Source: Chitinophagaceae bacterium (lineage in GTDB: Bacteria; Bacteroidota; Bacteroidia; Chitinophagales; Chitinophagaceae). Taken from it: DNA of 60,836 nucleotides. Below are positions 1-8,091 of the stretch, one piece after another. Below the pieces are notes generated by a model, which was not told the DNA's origin, made no database searches, and saw only the letters and a program-made list of their open reading frames with translations. Made by a program: the position numbers and the translations under genes. How positions within the stretch are numbered: the first letter of the stretch is position 1; every line of letters starts with the position of its first letter. The stretch spans positions 1-60,836 of the forward strand of contig JAOAGO010000004.1 in NCBI GenBank assembly GCA_026415715.1. Direction: 5' to 3'.

Positions 1-79
1 ACCCGTAAGAAAATTTAATTACTTAACTCCTAATCAAGTGCTACTTAAAAAAATTGCACTTATGACTTGAACTTACTAC

Positions 80-460
80 ATGAAATTTCAGGCGCTTGTT
101 TGCTTTGCTTTGTTTTTCACGGCAGCCGTAGCGGCAACGGCTCAGGCTGATTCATCCGGCAGTGAAAAAATGTTGTACGCGGAAAAGGACGGAAAAAAAA
201 TGATGTATCAGCACAGACGCTTTTATGTTGTTACGGTAAATGAAAATGATTCGTTGACGAAGTTAAGCGGACGGTTAATCCGTGTGTGGGACCCGGCTAT
301 TGTACTGCGCAAAAATGCAAAGAGTAAAGAAACACATACAATACCCGTGAATCAGATTGCAGAGGTGAGGCAGCGATTTTCTCCGGAAATACCTGTTTTA
401 TTTTTACTGGGGGGCATGTGTCTTGCGGCGGGCATATCGTCTTCCTCATCCGGCTCATAA
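80..460 (+). CDS. Small secreted or membrane protein of unknown function, probably truncated by an in-frame stop
   Basis: The product is 126 residues. It has an N-terminal signal peptide (hydrophobic residues 5-20, likely cleavage after an A-T-A-Q-A stretch), a soluble middle of about 80 residues, and a hydrophobic stretch (PVLFLLGGMCLAAGI) that ends in a serine run. The middle part (LSGRLIRVWDPAIVLRKN) resembles small Bacteroidota envelope proteins that show a repeated beta pattern of the type 'GKL..D..I.L'; this is weak similarity and no function is assigned. The TAA at 458-460 is followed in the same frame by 53 further sense codons that would add a second membrane segment and a basic tail, so the ancestral protein was probably about 180 residues. 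It is convergent with ricT. Confidence 0.6.
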   Translation: MKFQALVCFALFFTAAVAATAQADSSGSEKMLYAEKDGKKMMYQHRRFYVVTVNENDSLTKLSGRLIRVWDPAIVLRKNAKSKETHTIPVNQIAEVRQRFSPEIPVLFLLGGMCLAAGISSSSSGS

Positions 461-622
461 ACCGGCCATTCTTTTCTTGCCGGTTTGGGCGATGTGTTTC
501 CCAAAGTAATTGGCGTATTCGGGGGCATATCGGTTACCGTTGCTTCTGTTTTTTTAGTTGACCGCCTGCGCAAATATAAAAAAGCTAAAAAGGGTTGGCG
601 TTTTTTTATTGGTTATAAGTAG
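461..622 (+). pseudogene. In-frame continuation of the preceding gene beyond a premature TAA
   Basis: Reading on in the same frame after the TAA at 458-460 gives 53 sense codons up to a TAG at 620-622. The segment has a glycine-rich start, a hydrophobic helix (VIGVFGGISVTVASVFLV) and a lysine/arginine-rich end (RLRKYKKAKKG). A membrane helix followed by positive charges is the expected C-terminus of the upstream protein and is unlikely to arise by chance in untranslated DNA. A single base change or a sequencing error at the TAA would explain it. No separate start codon is evident, so it is probably not translated as it stands. Confidence 0.6.
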
Positions 623-819
623 CCGAAACGTTTGGCAAAGCGTATTGTCAAAAAAAACGACGATAGTTTTTCTTTTGCCGGAAGGTATATTCTGTTTCGG
701 GCTTGCAAGGGTTCGTAGTACGGCGCAGGGGGCGACTCCGTATTCTTTGCTGTGTTGTGAAGAATATACGGCGGACTGACAAAGGTTTTTTGCGTTATTT
801 CTGAAAACAGGCAGGCATT
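623..819. other. Intergenic gap between convergent genes, with one imperfect hairpin
   Basis: No gene is seen here. The only structure is an imperfect inverted repeat at 738-771: CCGTATTCTT pairs with AAGAATATACGG across a 12-nt loop, with a two-base bulge. It lies between the 3' ends of two convergent genes, where a terminator would be expected, but there is no clean T-run directly after it on either strand. Confidence 0.4.
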
Positions 820-1980
820 TTAATCTGTATTGTTATTTCCTTTTTTTCTGCGGGATTTTTTTTGTTTCATTTTCTTTCTTTTTTCGGCACGCTCCAGCGC
901 CCGCAGGCTGATTTGCCCGACCAGCTCTACCGCGCCGCTTTCTTTTTCCGTTTTTTTCTGCACGGCGGGTTCTGCTTCTTCCGGCGCTTCGGGGATTACA
1001 CCCTGTTCGTTGAGGGCTTTGATTTTTTTTACCTGTTCAATGGTGAGGGACAGTTGTTTGTTACTTTCCGGCAGCGCATACCACATAACGTTGTTAAAAA
1101 TGTCTTTTTTTACCAGCGACGCTTCGCCTTTGGCGAGTTTCAGCACGTCGCAATCTTCCGGAAAATGTTGCAGGGCTTCCAGATAAAGGTCTAATTCATA
1201 GTTCAGGCAGCACTTTAGTCGGCCGCACAGGCCGCTGAGTTTGCTTTGGTTGAGGGAGAGGTTCTGATAGCGGGCCGCGGCGGTAGTTACTGATTTAAAA
1301 TCGGTGAGCCATGAGCTGCAGCAGAGTTCTCTACCGCAACTGCCGATGCCGCCTACTTTACCGGCTTCCTGTCTTGAGCCGATCTGGCGCATTTCCACCT
1401 TTACCCTGAACTCGGCGGCATATACTTTTATCAGTTCGCGAAAATCAACCCGGCCGTCTGCGATGTAGTAAAAGGTCGCCTTTTTTCCGTCGGCCTGTAT
1501 TTCCACTTCGGTAATTTTCATGTCCAGATTCATCCGTCGGGCAATGGCACGGCTGCGAATCAGGGCTTCCGGCTCTCTGGCTTTGTTTTTTTTCCAGATT
1601 TCCAGGTCTTTGAAGGAGGCTTTCCGTAGCACTTTTTTCATCTCTTCGTCATGTTCGGATACGCCTTTTTTCTTCAGTTGCAGCCTTACAATTTCTCCGG
1701 TCAAGCTCACTTCGCCTACGTCAAAGCCGCCTACGCCTTCTACGGTTACCAGGTCGCCTTTTTCAAAAACATAGCGGGTGGTATTGAGAAAAAAATCTTT
1801 TCTTGACCCTCTGTTGAAGCTTACTTCAATTACTTTACAGGCATTGCCAACGCTGGGCATGGTAAAATGGCTGAGCCAGTCAAATGTGTTCAGGCGGTTG
1901 CAACCGCCGGTGGAACAGCCGCCGGCCACGCCGTTTTGTCCTTTGTCTGATTTAAATACACTGCAGGCAGCACAGGCCAT
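820..1980 (-). CDS. ricT: PSP1-domain iron-sulfur protein, RicT (YaaT) family
   Basis: The 386-residue product belongs to the PSP1 C-terminal domain family. In Bacillus subtilis RicT forms a complex with RicA and RicF that binds [4Fe-4S] clusters and promotes mRNA processing by RNase Y. The PSP1 core is seen at about residues 45-270. The cluster-type cysteines are present as two C-x4-CC motifs: C215-GREL-C220-C221 and C252-GRLK-C257-C258. An extra cysteine-rich N-terminus (CSTGGCNRLN near residue 22) and a basic C-terminus ending in a K/R-rich tail flank the core. It sits just downstream of holB, the same linkage as in Firmicutes (yaaT-holB). No RicA or RicF homologue is visible here, so the Bacteroidota protein may act differently. 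Confidence 0.88.
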   Translation of the reverse strand: MACAACSVFKSDKGQNGVAGGCSTGGCNRLNTFDWLSHFTMPSVGNACKVIEVSFNRGSRKDFFLNTTRYVFEKGDLVTVEGVGGFDVGEVSLTGEIVRLQLKKKGVSEHDEEMKKVLRKASFKDLEIWKKNKAREPEALIRSRAIARRMNLDMKITEVEIQADGKKATFYYIADGRVDFRELIKVYAAEFRVKVEMRQIGSRQEAGKVGGIGSCGRELCCSSWLTDFKSVTTAAARYQNLSLNQSKLSGLCGRLKCCLNYELDLYLEALQHFPEDCDVLKLAKGEASLVKKDIFNNVMWYALPESNKQLSLTIEQVKKIKALNEQGVIPEAPEEAEPAVQKKTEKESGAVELVGQISLRALERAEKRKKMKQKKSRRKKGNNNTD

Positions 1981-2190
1981 AACCGATATGCTTTAAGCAA
2001 CAAAAGAATGCAGCGAAAACGGGGAAAATAATCTCAGTGCAAAGGAATCACACGGACTTTTTGTTGTAGTGTCGTAACCAAAGGTCGAAGGGTTACGCGG
2101 TGTAAAAAGCCGTATATATGTATAGCAAATGCAGTATTCATGGTTAAAAAGAGGTTATTTTCCCAGTTCCTCTGCCCGTTTTGCATCACG

Positions 2191-2212
2191 AAAAATCCTC
2201 ACCGGGGTGAGG
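2191..2212 (-). terminator. Probable intrinsic terminator after holB
   Basis: CCTCACC (2197-2203) and GGTGAGG (2206-2212) form a perfect 7-bp stem just after the holB stop codon. Read on the minus strand, the stem is followed by ATTTTT (2196-2191). This suggests that holB and ricT are separate transcripts or only partly read through. Confidence 0.6.
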
Positions 2213-2213
2213 C

Positions 2214-3446
2214 TTATTCGGACAAAAATACAACCTTATTTTTAATTATATGGTAGATTTTGATGGTGAGGGCATGAAAGAGCATTTTGGCATTGGCATT
2301 TCGTTCCAGATAATAAATGGCATTGTCTAATTCCTGCAGAATGGCTTGTTGCTGAGCCGGGTCGGAAAAGCGGTTAATGCGTTCTGCAAAATCTTTTTCA
2401 GAATCCAGCATATGTTGAGTAGCGGGAATTTGTATTTCTTTATCCTTTCCCGAACTGCCGGCATAAAGCAGTATGGCCTGATGAAGCAAATGATTAAAAT
2501 AGCGAAGCAACTGTTTTTGTTTCTCCCGTCCCAGAGCATTTACCTGTTCTATCCATGCGTTCTGGGCAGCAGGCCCTTTTTTCAGAATGGCGTTGAGCCA
2601 ATCCCTGAGCAAGGCCTGCCAGTCTTCTTCGGCATGTTGTACCATTTGCAGCGCGGCCCTGTAATTTCCTTCGCATACGGCGGCTACACGGGCTGCCACA
2701 GCGGGTTCGGTGTGATTTCTGCTGACCAGCGCTTCTTCCACTTCTTTTGCCGTTAGCGCCGGTATGCGAATCATCTGGCATCGGCTGACGAGAGTAGGCA
2801 GAATCCGTTCTTCGTTTTCGGCCACCAGAATAAATACGGTTTTGGGCGGCGGCTCTTCAATTATTTTCAGCAGTTTGTTTCCTTCCTTATCCAGCTCTTC
2901 AGGCATCCAGAGGATCAGTATTTTGTATTCGCTTTCGTAGCTTTTCAGGCTCAGCTTGCGAACAATATCGTTGCATTCTTCAGCGGTGATTTTTCCCTGG
3001 CTGTTTTCTTTTTCTTTGATGCTTTCAATCCAGTCAAATAAATTTCCGTAAGGATATTGCTGCACAAATGAGCGCCATTCAACGATAAAATCGGTAGCCA
3101 CCGGTTTTTCGCCGGCTTTACGGGTTACGGTAGGATACGAATAGTGAATATCGGGATGGACTGATTTTGCGGCTTTGATACATGAGGGGCATTGGCCGCA
3201 ACTGTCTTCCGGCGGCTGCGGATTTACGACAGGCGATGTTTCAAAAAGCGTTAAAGAAGCGCTTTGGTGTTTCGTTTGCCGATGTGTTTCACAGTTAATA
3301 TACTGAGCAAAGGCGAGCGCCAGCGGTAAAGCACCGCTTCCTTCTTTTCCCAAAAACAAAAGAGCATGACTTAGCCTGCCGCGGTGAAACATGGAAATAA
3401 GCTGTTTCTTTATTGCATCCTGGCCGATAACATCGCTGAACCGCAT
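2214..3446 (-). CDS. holB: DNA polymerase III subunit delta prime
   Basis: This is the clamp-loader delta prime subunit, an AAA+ fold protein that with delta and gamma/tau loads the sliding clamp. The start is placed at 3446 (MRFSDVIGQDAIKK), matching family N-termini; an upstream in-frame ATG at 3497 would add 17 hydrophobic residues not typical of the family. Seen in the sequence: RGRLSHALLFLGKEGSG near residue 25 with a degenerate P-loop lacking the Walker lysine (normal for delta prime), a zinc site made from NCETH and CGQCPSC with about 25 inserted residues between the halves, and ILWMPEELDKEGNKLLKIIEEPP followed by the sensor region ending in SRC. Length (410 residues) is slightly above the usual 330-390 because of the insert. 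Confidence 0.88.
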   Translation of the reverse strand: MRFSDVIGQDAIKKQLISMFHRGRLSHALLFLGKEGSGALPLALAFAQYINCETHRQTKHQSASLTLFETSPVVNPQPPEDSCGQCPSCIKAAKSVHPDIHYSYPTVTRKAGEKPVATDFIVEWRSFVQQYPYGNLFDWIESIKEKENSQGKITAEECNDIVRKLSLKSYESEYKILILWMPEELDKEGNKLLKIIEEPPPKTVFILVAENEERILPTLVSRCQMIRIPALTAKEVEEALVSRNHTEPAVAARVAAVCEGNYRAALQMVQHAEEDWQALLRDWLNAILKKGPAAQNAWIEQVNALGREKQKQLLRYFNHLLHQAILLYAGSSGKDKEIQIPATQHMLDSEKDFAERINRFSDPAQQQAILQELDNAIYYLERNANAKMLFHALTIKIYHIIKNKVVFLSE

Positions 3447-3530
3447 AAAGGCGAAAGTAAACAATTGAAAATAAAAAAAGCAATGCTCCAGCAGCATTGC
3501 CGATAATTTACAGGAAAGTGAAACGATGTT

Positions 3531-4049
3531 TCAGTTCAGCCATTTAAGTATTTCCTCGCTCATGGGGGAGGTGCGGGGACTGAAGGTGGCCACCAGTTCC
3601 CCTTTTTCATTAATCAGAAATTTTCCGAAATTCCATGTTACGGGATCTTCCAGTCCTTTTTTCCGCGCTTCTTCTTTCAGCCACACATAAAGGGGATGTG
3701 TGTCTGAACCTCTTACCGAAATTTTTTCGGCCATAGGAAAACTCACGCCGTAATTTTTTTTGCAAAACTCTTTAATCTCGCTGTTGCTGAGGGGCTCCTG
3801 GCCTGCGAAATTATTGGCAGGAAATCCGACAACAACCAATTTATTTTTATACTTCTGATACAGGTTTTCAAGCCCTTCGTATTGCGGGGTAAGTCCACAC
3901 CGCGAGGCTGTGTTTACAATCAGAATTTTTTTGCCTTTAAAATCGGAGAAACGGATTTCTTTCCCGTCCAGCCCGGGAACGCTGAAATCATAAATAGACT
4001 GAATGTGTAAAGCTGCAGACAGTATCATGGCGATGAGTATTGTTTTCAT
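3531..4049 (-). CDS. Glutathione peroxidase family thiol peroxidase, exported
   Basis: The 172-residue protein has the Gpx fold and probably reduces hydroperoxides with a thioredoxin-like donor, as most bacterial Gpx do. Catalytic residues are seen: C51 in NTASRCGLTPQY (cysteine, not selenocysteine), Q84 in AGQEP, and W139-N140 in WNFGKFL. The usual FPCNQF motif reads FPANNF. The first about 17 residues (MKTILIAMILSAALHIQ) look like a signal peptide, so the enzyme is probably periplasmic. It lies alone between holB and a lipoprotein gene. Together with katG at 39.2 kb it points to peroxide defence in both compartments. Confidence 0.88.
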   Translation of the reverse strand: MKTILIAMILSAALHIQSIYDFSVPGLDGKEIRFSDFKGKKILIVNTASRCGLTPQYEGLENLYQKYKNKLVVVGFPANNFAGQEPLSNSEIKEFCKKNYGVSFPMAEKISVRGSDTHPLYVWLKEEARKKGLEDPVTWNFGKFLINEKGELVATFSPRTSPMSEEILKWLN

Positions 4050-4103
4050 GTTTAAAAATTTATTTTAAAAAACAGTTCAGTTCAAAAAAAGTTGGTCTTG
4101 AAG

Positions 4104-5495
4104 TTACTGCTTCTCAAAACAACCTAAATCCGGAAGTCCGACGGCACGGGGCTTTCCGTCCAGGTCTGTCGGAATCGGGGTTATTACTCCTTTATTAATA
4201 GCCGGCGAAGCGGATTTCAGCCTGAAGTTATAAAAGTTTTTAACTGTATTGATGCTGTCGAATACCGGATTCTGATTTTGGATGATCTGATTCGTGGTAA
4301 CATGAGTAGGTGTATTCTGTACTTTCCACAGCGAATGGTCAAAAACAACGGTGAAGGGTGTAGAGCCGGTTTTTTCCACTACCACTTCGTTGTTTACGAT
4401 TCCGTTATCGCCCCAGAAAATACAGTTTCTGAACAAGGCAGAAAGCGGTTGTGTAGCGGCGCCGGAAAAATTATTCAGGTAGAGTACAGGAGCTTTGTGC
4501 TGAATGTAGCGGTTTCCGTAGCTGGCTACGGTACAATGTGTAAAATCATAAGCGCCGCCGAAGGTGAACACCAGATTTTTTCCGCAATTGGTAATCAGAC
4601 AGTTTCTGGCGCTGACGGATGAGTTTTGGGTAATGATACCGGCGTCGTATGCATTATCCACAATACATTCATTTAACACTACTTTCGGCTGGCCGTTTGA
4701 AGAAGGCGCCGTGACGACAATGGCCTGATACGCATTTTGAATCACCGCATATTGCAGGACATTATTCACGGCGTTTTGAAGAAAAAAAATGCCCGGCCAT
4801 GATGCGGGATAATCTTTATAAGGCTCGTCCAGCCGGTCGCCCTGAAAGTATACCCTGTCTGCGGAATCTTTCAGGCCGTTCACTTTTAAGGTGCCGTTTA
4901 CTAATATAGGGGCATTGGCATTAACATAAATCCGGCATCCCTTGTTGATGGTGAGGGTTTGGTTGGGCTCTATGCGCAAAAAACCGGTGATGACATAGGG
5001 CAGGTCGTTATTCCAGGTTTCATTTGCCGTAATCACTTTATTTCGCATGAAACGGGCATTTCGGCCCCAGGCCTCCAGTTGAATATAGCGGTCTTTTCCA
5101 TTGTAGCTGACCTGTATGCTGTCCCGAATGATGAAGGGCAGGTTACCCGAAGCGGGATTGACGTTTACCTGTACAAAAAGATAAATACTGTCTCTTGCGT
5201 TGAGGTCAATATTGGAAAAGGTATTGCCCGAAATACCGTCCACATTAAGTTTAAACGCCGAGGCATTGCCGCCGGCAACTTTAATCAGGTTGAGTTTTAG
5301 TTTTTTGTTATTTTGGTTGATGATGGTCAGGCGGCGATAAGTGGAGCCGGTGGTAACAAATACGGTGTCAAAGCGTAAAGTGTCGGCCGAAAAGGCCAGG
5401 ATTGCATCCGGTGTTGTGATATAAGCACTTCTGTCGCAGGAAATAAAACCTGTCACACACAGCAAATAAAGCATCCAGAGCCGAAGGTGATTCAT
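4104..5495 (-). CDS. Lipoprotein with a right-handed parallel beta-helix (choice-of-anchor Q type)
   Basis: The 463-residue protein starts with a lipoprotein signal (MNHLRLWMLYLLCVTGFISC, lipobox cysteine at residue 20), so it is probably anchored in the outer membrane. Residues about 30-150 form a beta-rich domain. From about residue 165 the sequence has the spaced V.I.N / G.I.. pattern of parallel beta-helix repeats (for example LQYAVIQNAYQAI, VVLNECIVDNAYDAGI, SARNCLITNCG). It ends with the LKSASPAINKG...DLDGKPR...PDLGCFE signature common to choice-of-anchor Q proteins. The family is often surface or adhesive, and the substrate here is unknown. It is 24 nt from comF, in the same orientation. 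Confidence 0.8.
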   Translation of the reverse strand: MNHLRLWMLYLLCVTGFISCDRSAYITTPDAILAFSADTLRFDTVFVTTGSTYRRLTIINQNNKKLKLNLIKVAGGNASAFKLNVDGISGNTFSNIDLNARDSIYLFVQVNVNPASGNLPFIIRDSIQVSYNGKDRYIQLEAWGRNARFMRNKVITANETWNNDLPYVITGFLRIEPNQTLTINKGCRIYVNANAPILVNGTLKVNGLKDSADRVYFQGDRLDEPYKDYPASWPGIFFLQNAVNNVLQYAVIQNAYQAIVVTAPSSNGQPKVVLNECIVDNAYDAGIITQNSSVSARNCLITNCGKNLVFTFGGAYDFTHCTVASYGNRYIQHKAPVLYLNNFSGAATQPLSALFRNCIFWGDNGIVNNEVVVEKTGSTPFTVVFDHSLWKVQNTPTHVTTNQIIQNQNPVFDSINTVKNFYNFRLKSASPAINKGVITPIPTDLDGKPRAVGLPDLGCFEKQ

Positions 5496-5519
5496 CGGTC
5501 AAAATTAATCAGGATTTGA

Positions 5520-6230
5520 TTAGCGAAAGGCATAACAACAGGCAGCAATAAATAATTCTTTCGGTTGTGCTTTCAGCAGCTCGGCGCCGCAGGCTTCCAG
5601 CGTAGCTCCGGTCGTTACCACATCATCTACCAGTAAAATTTTTTTACCGTGAATCTGTGAAGCGCAGTTCAGGGAAAATTTTCCCTCAATATTTTTCCAA
5701 CGTTCTATTCTTCCTTTACGGGTTTGGGTTTCGGTAAAATAAGGCCGGCTGACGACGTCATTCAGTACCGGCACATTCATCACCGACGAGATTCCTTCAC
5801 ATAACACAGCCGACTGATTATAGCCGCGTTTGCGTTCTTTGGGCGGGTATAGCGGCAGGGGGATTAAAGCATCAACATCAAAACGGCCTGACTTTAGCAG
5901 CCGAAGGCCCATCATTCTTCCCAGTTGCAAACCCGCCTCTTTATGCCCTTTGTATTTAAAGCGGTGTATGATGTTTTGAATGACGGATTCTTTTGTAAAA
6001 TAAAACTGAGCCGTTGCCGCTTTCAGCGGGAGTCTTCCCCAGAATAATTTTTCTACGGGATTATCGGGATACCTTTCAAAATCTGTATGCGGCAAGGCCG
6101 CAAGGCAGGAAATACAAAGAGTGGATTCGGAATTGAGCATATCCGTGCCGCATCCGCAGCAAAGATGAGGAAACAGCGTATGCAAAAAAGCCTCTTTTAT
6201 ATCACGAACGATTTTTTTTATCATTTTCAA
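5520..6230 (-). CDS. comF: ComF family phosphoribosyltransferase-like protein
   Basis: The 236-residue protein has the ComF layout: an N-terminal zinc-ribbon-like region (CCGCG near residue 24 and CISC near residue 38) and a C-terminal type I phosphoribosyltransferase domain with the PRPP loop ILLVDDVVTTGAT near residue 200. ERKRGYNQS is the other family signature. ComF is needed for DNA uptake in naturally competent bacteria, where it acts in the cytoplasm near the ComEC channel and PriA. Its ATG overlaps the radA stop (ATGA, 4 nt), so the two are translationally coupled. comEC lies in the same window at 44-46 kb. Confidence 0.9.
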   Translation of the reverse strand: MKMIKKIVRDIKEAFLHTLFPHLCCGCGTDMLNSESTLCISCLAALPHTDFERYPDNPVEKLFWGRLPLKAATAQFYFTKESVIQNIIHRFKYKGHKEAGLQLGRMMGLRLLKSGRFDVDALIPLPLYPPKERKRGYNQSAVLCEGISSVMNVPVLNDVVSRPYFTETQTRKGRIERWKNIEGKFSLNCASQIHGKKILLVDDVVTTGATLEACGAELLKAQPKELFIAACCYAFR

Positions 6231-7618
6231 AAAAGATAACGGTACACTTCTTCCACTTTGCCGAAGGGAATGATTTCGATTTGGGTATTGTTTTTGCGGG
6301 TTACCTTTTGACCGGAGTTGTATTTTGAAACAATAATTTTTTCAAATCCCAGTTTGTCGGCTTCGGCTATACGTTGTTCAATGCGGTTTACCGAACGGAT
6401 TTCACCGTTCAATCCCACTTCACCTGCAAAACAAATTTTAGGCGAGAGCGGAATGTCTTCGTACGAAGAAAGCAAAGCACAAAGCACGGCAAGGTCAATG
6501 GAGGTATCTTCTATCTTTAATCCGCCGGCAATATTGAGAAAAACATCTTTGATGCCGAAATGAAATCCGCCTCTTTTTTCCAGTACAGCCAGCAGCAGTT
6601 GCAGGCGGCGCAAATCAAATCCGCTAACGGTTCGTTGCGGCGTGCCGTAAACAGATTGTGTAACCAGGGCCTGCACTTCTATCAGTAAAGGTCGCATACC
6701 TTCCATGGCGGCGGCTATGGCGGCGCCGCTCAGCCATTCATCTTTTTGCGGAATAAGAATTTCGCTGGGGTTCAGAATACTTTTCATTCCCTGTTCGGTC
6801 ATTTCGTATATGCCCAGTTCGGAGCTGCTGCCGAAACGGTTTTTTACCGTACGCAAAATGCGGTATGCATACTGCCGTTCGCCTTCAAACTGCAACACGG
6901 TATCCACCATGTGTTCCAGAATTTTCGGCCCGGCAATAGATCCGTCTTTTGTAATATGCCCGATAAGAATAACCGGTGTATGCGTTTCTTTGGCAAAGCG
7001 CTGAAATTCGGAGGCACATTCTCTGATTTGGGATAAGCTGCCCGGCGAAGCATCCGCAAAAGGCGAATGAAGCGTTTGCACGGAATCCACAATAATCAGC
7101 TGAGGCTTCAGTTTTTTTATTTCTTTAAAGAGAGAAGGAGTGGATGTTTCGGTCAGCAAGTAAAATTTTTCATTAGTAAATTCTTTTCCCTGGGCCAGGC
7201 GGTCGGCTCTCATTTTGATTTGCTGTTCGCTTTCTTCGCCGCTGATGTAAAGTACAGTAACGTCTTTCAGCAACAATCCGGTTTGCAAAAACAAGGTTGA
7301 TTTTCCGATACCCGGTTCGCCGGCTACCAGCGTGATGCTTCCCGGAACAATACCTCCTCCCAGCACACGATTTAATTCCGTATCGGATGTGAGGATTCGC
7401 TTTCTTTCTTCACTTTTTACGTGATGAATTAATACGGAGCCTGACGTTTTTTTTTCGTTTTCATCCAACCAGAATTCATTACTGCTTCTCTGTTCTTTTT
7501 TTTCTACGGTTTCTTCGGTCAGCGTATTCCACGCATGACAAGAAGGACATTGTCCAGTCCATTTCACGCTTTCATACCCGCACTCACGACAGATGAAAAC
7601 GGTTTTGAGTTTATTCAT
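6227..7618 (-). CDS. radA: DNA repair protein RadA (Sms)
   Basis: The 463-residue protein is a full-length RadA/Sms helicase that drives branch migration at D-loops in recombination and natural transformation. Domains in order: zinc finger C10-x2-C13...C24-x2-C27; RecA-like ATPase with Walker A GEPGIGKST at 100-108 and Walker B LIIVDSV near 175; the RadA-specific KNRFG at 259-263; and a C-terminal inactive Lon-protease-like domain from about 285. The first gene of its transcript, it reads into comF. A candidate small RNA unit lies 140-240 nt upstream on the same strand. Confidence 0.95.
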   Translation of the reverse strand: MNKLKTVFICRECGYESVKWTGQCPSCHAWNTLTEETVEKKEQRSSNEFWLDENEKKTSGSVLIHHVKSEERKRILTSDTELNRVLGGGIVPGSITLVAGEPGIGKSTLFLQTGLLLKDVTVLYISGEESEQQIKMRADRLAQGKEFTNEKFYLLTETSTPSLFKEIKKLKPQLIIVDSVQTLHSPFADASPGSLSQIRECASEFQRFAKETHTPVILIGHITKDGSIAGPKILEHMVDTVLQFEGERQYAYRILRTVKNRFGSSSELGIYEMTEQGMKSILNPSEILIPQKDEWLSGAAIAAAMEGMRPLLIEVQALVTQSVYGTPQRTVSGFDLRRLQLLLAVLEKRGGFHFGIKDVFLNIAGGLKIEDTSIDLAVLCALLSSYEDIPLSPKICFAGEVGLNGEIRSVNRIEQRIAEADKLGFEKIIVSKYNSGQKVTRKNNTQIEIIPFGKVEEVYRYLF

Positions 7619-7760
7619 ACATTAAAATTAGAGGGAAAAATTTTCTGACTCTTTGTAATTTTTTATATGCTTTGGTTTTTTTATGCTCTGAATAAATTTT
7701 CTGAGAATAATTTTGAACAATTACTTTCAGCAAAGCAGTTAAAATAATCGGGTCGCGGTG
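7619..7760. other. radA 5' region
   Basis: This AT-rich stretch separates the putative small RNA terminator from the radA start. It must hold the radA promoter if the upstream terminator is efficient, but no convincing TTG/TAnnTTTG pair was seen on the minus strand. Confidence 0.3.
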
Positions 7761-7820
7761 AAAAAGAAAAAGGGCCAATCCTAAGATTGACCCCCCTTAC
7801 TTACTAACCCATTAAATTCT
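7761..7820 (-). ncRNA. Candidate small RNA of about 55-60 nt with its own promoter and terminator
   Basis: On the minus strand, 9 nt of stem (GGGTCAATC, 7793-7785) pairs with GATTGGCCC (7780-7772) around a TTAG loop and is followed by TTTTTCTTTTT (7771-7761), a textbook intrinsic terminator. The pairing includes one position that is a G-U wobble only when transcribed from the minus strand (C-A mismatch on the other), which sets the orientation. A promoter-like pair lies 30-60 nt upstream. The 5' part carries GTTAGTAAGTAAGG, with no usable reading frame beyond ATG-GGT-TAG. Function is unknown; it could instead be a transcription attenuator in the radA leader. Confidence 0.5.
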
Positions 7821-7824
7821 GTTG

Positions 7825-7855
7825 CTAAGTTACAATTAAGCGGCAGATTTCAAAA
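7825..7855 (-). promoter_or_regulatory. Promoter-like pair for the candidate small RNA
   Basis: On the minus strand TTTTG ends at 7851 and TAACTTAG (one mismatch to TAnnTTTG) occupies 7832-7825, with an 18-nt spacer. This fits the Bacteroidota housekeeping sigma pattern and predicts a start near 7819. Confidence 0.4.
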
Positions 7856-8014
7856 TAAATTTTTCGTTTTTTAATTCGTTGTGAAAAAAATTTTTTCGGA
7901 CATTTAAAATAACCCAAATAATTAAACAAAAAGCATAAATATTTTGTTTTATATAATTTATAAATGCTAAAAAAAATTCATATATTGTAATACCCTGAAT
8001 TATAATTAAATAGA

Positions 8015-8022
8015 TAGGTTTG
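8015..8022 (+). promoter_or_regulatory. -7 box TAGGTTTG upstream of the zinc metallopeptidase gene
   Basis: TAGGTTTG is a full match to the Bacteroidota -7 consensus TAnnTTTG. The nearest upstream TTG is 27 nt away, longer than usual, so only the -7 element is supported. Confidence 0.35.
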
Positions 8023-8091
8023 CGGTTTATGACAAATTGTCTAATTGAGGAATTGGCATAATTTTAATTATATTTTTTAAAAAAAGATATC

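Noticed and set aside
2346-2756. Plus-strand frame of 136 codons inside holB
   Set aside because: It is antisense to a clear delta prime gene.
2214-3446. Missing Walker lysine in holB read as a defect
   Set aside because: Delta prime subunits normally lack a working P-loop, so this is expected.
7796-7824. ATG-GGT-TAG in the small RNA as a leader peptide for attenuation
   Set aside because: Two sense codons cannot act as a sensing leader; no amino-acid run is present.
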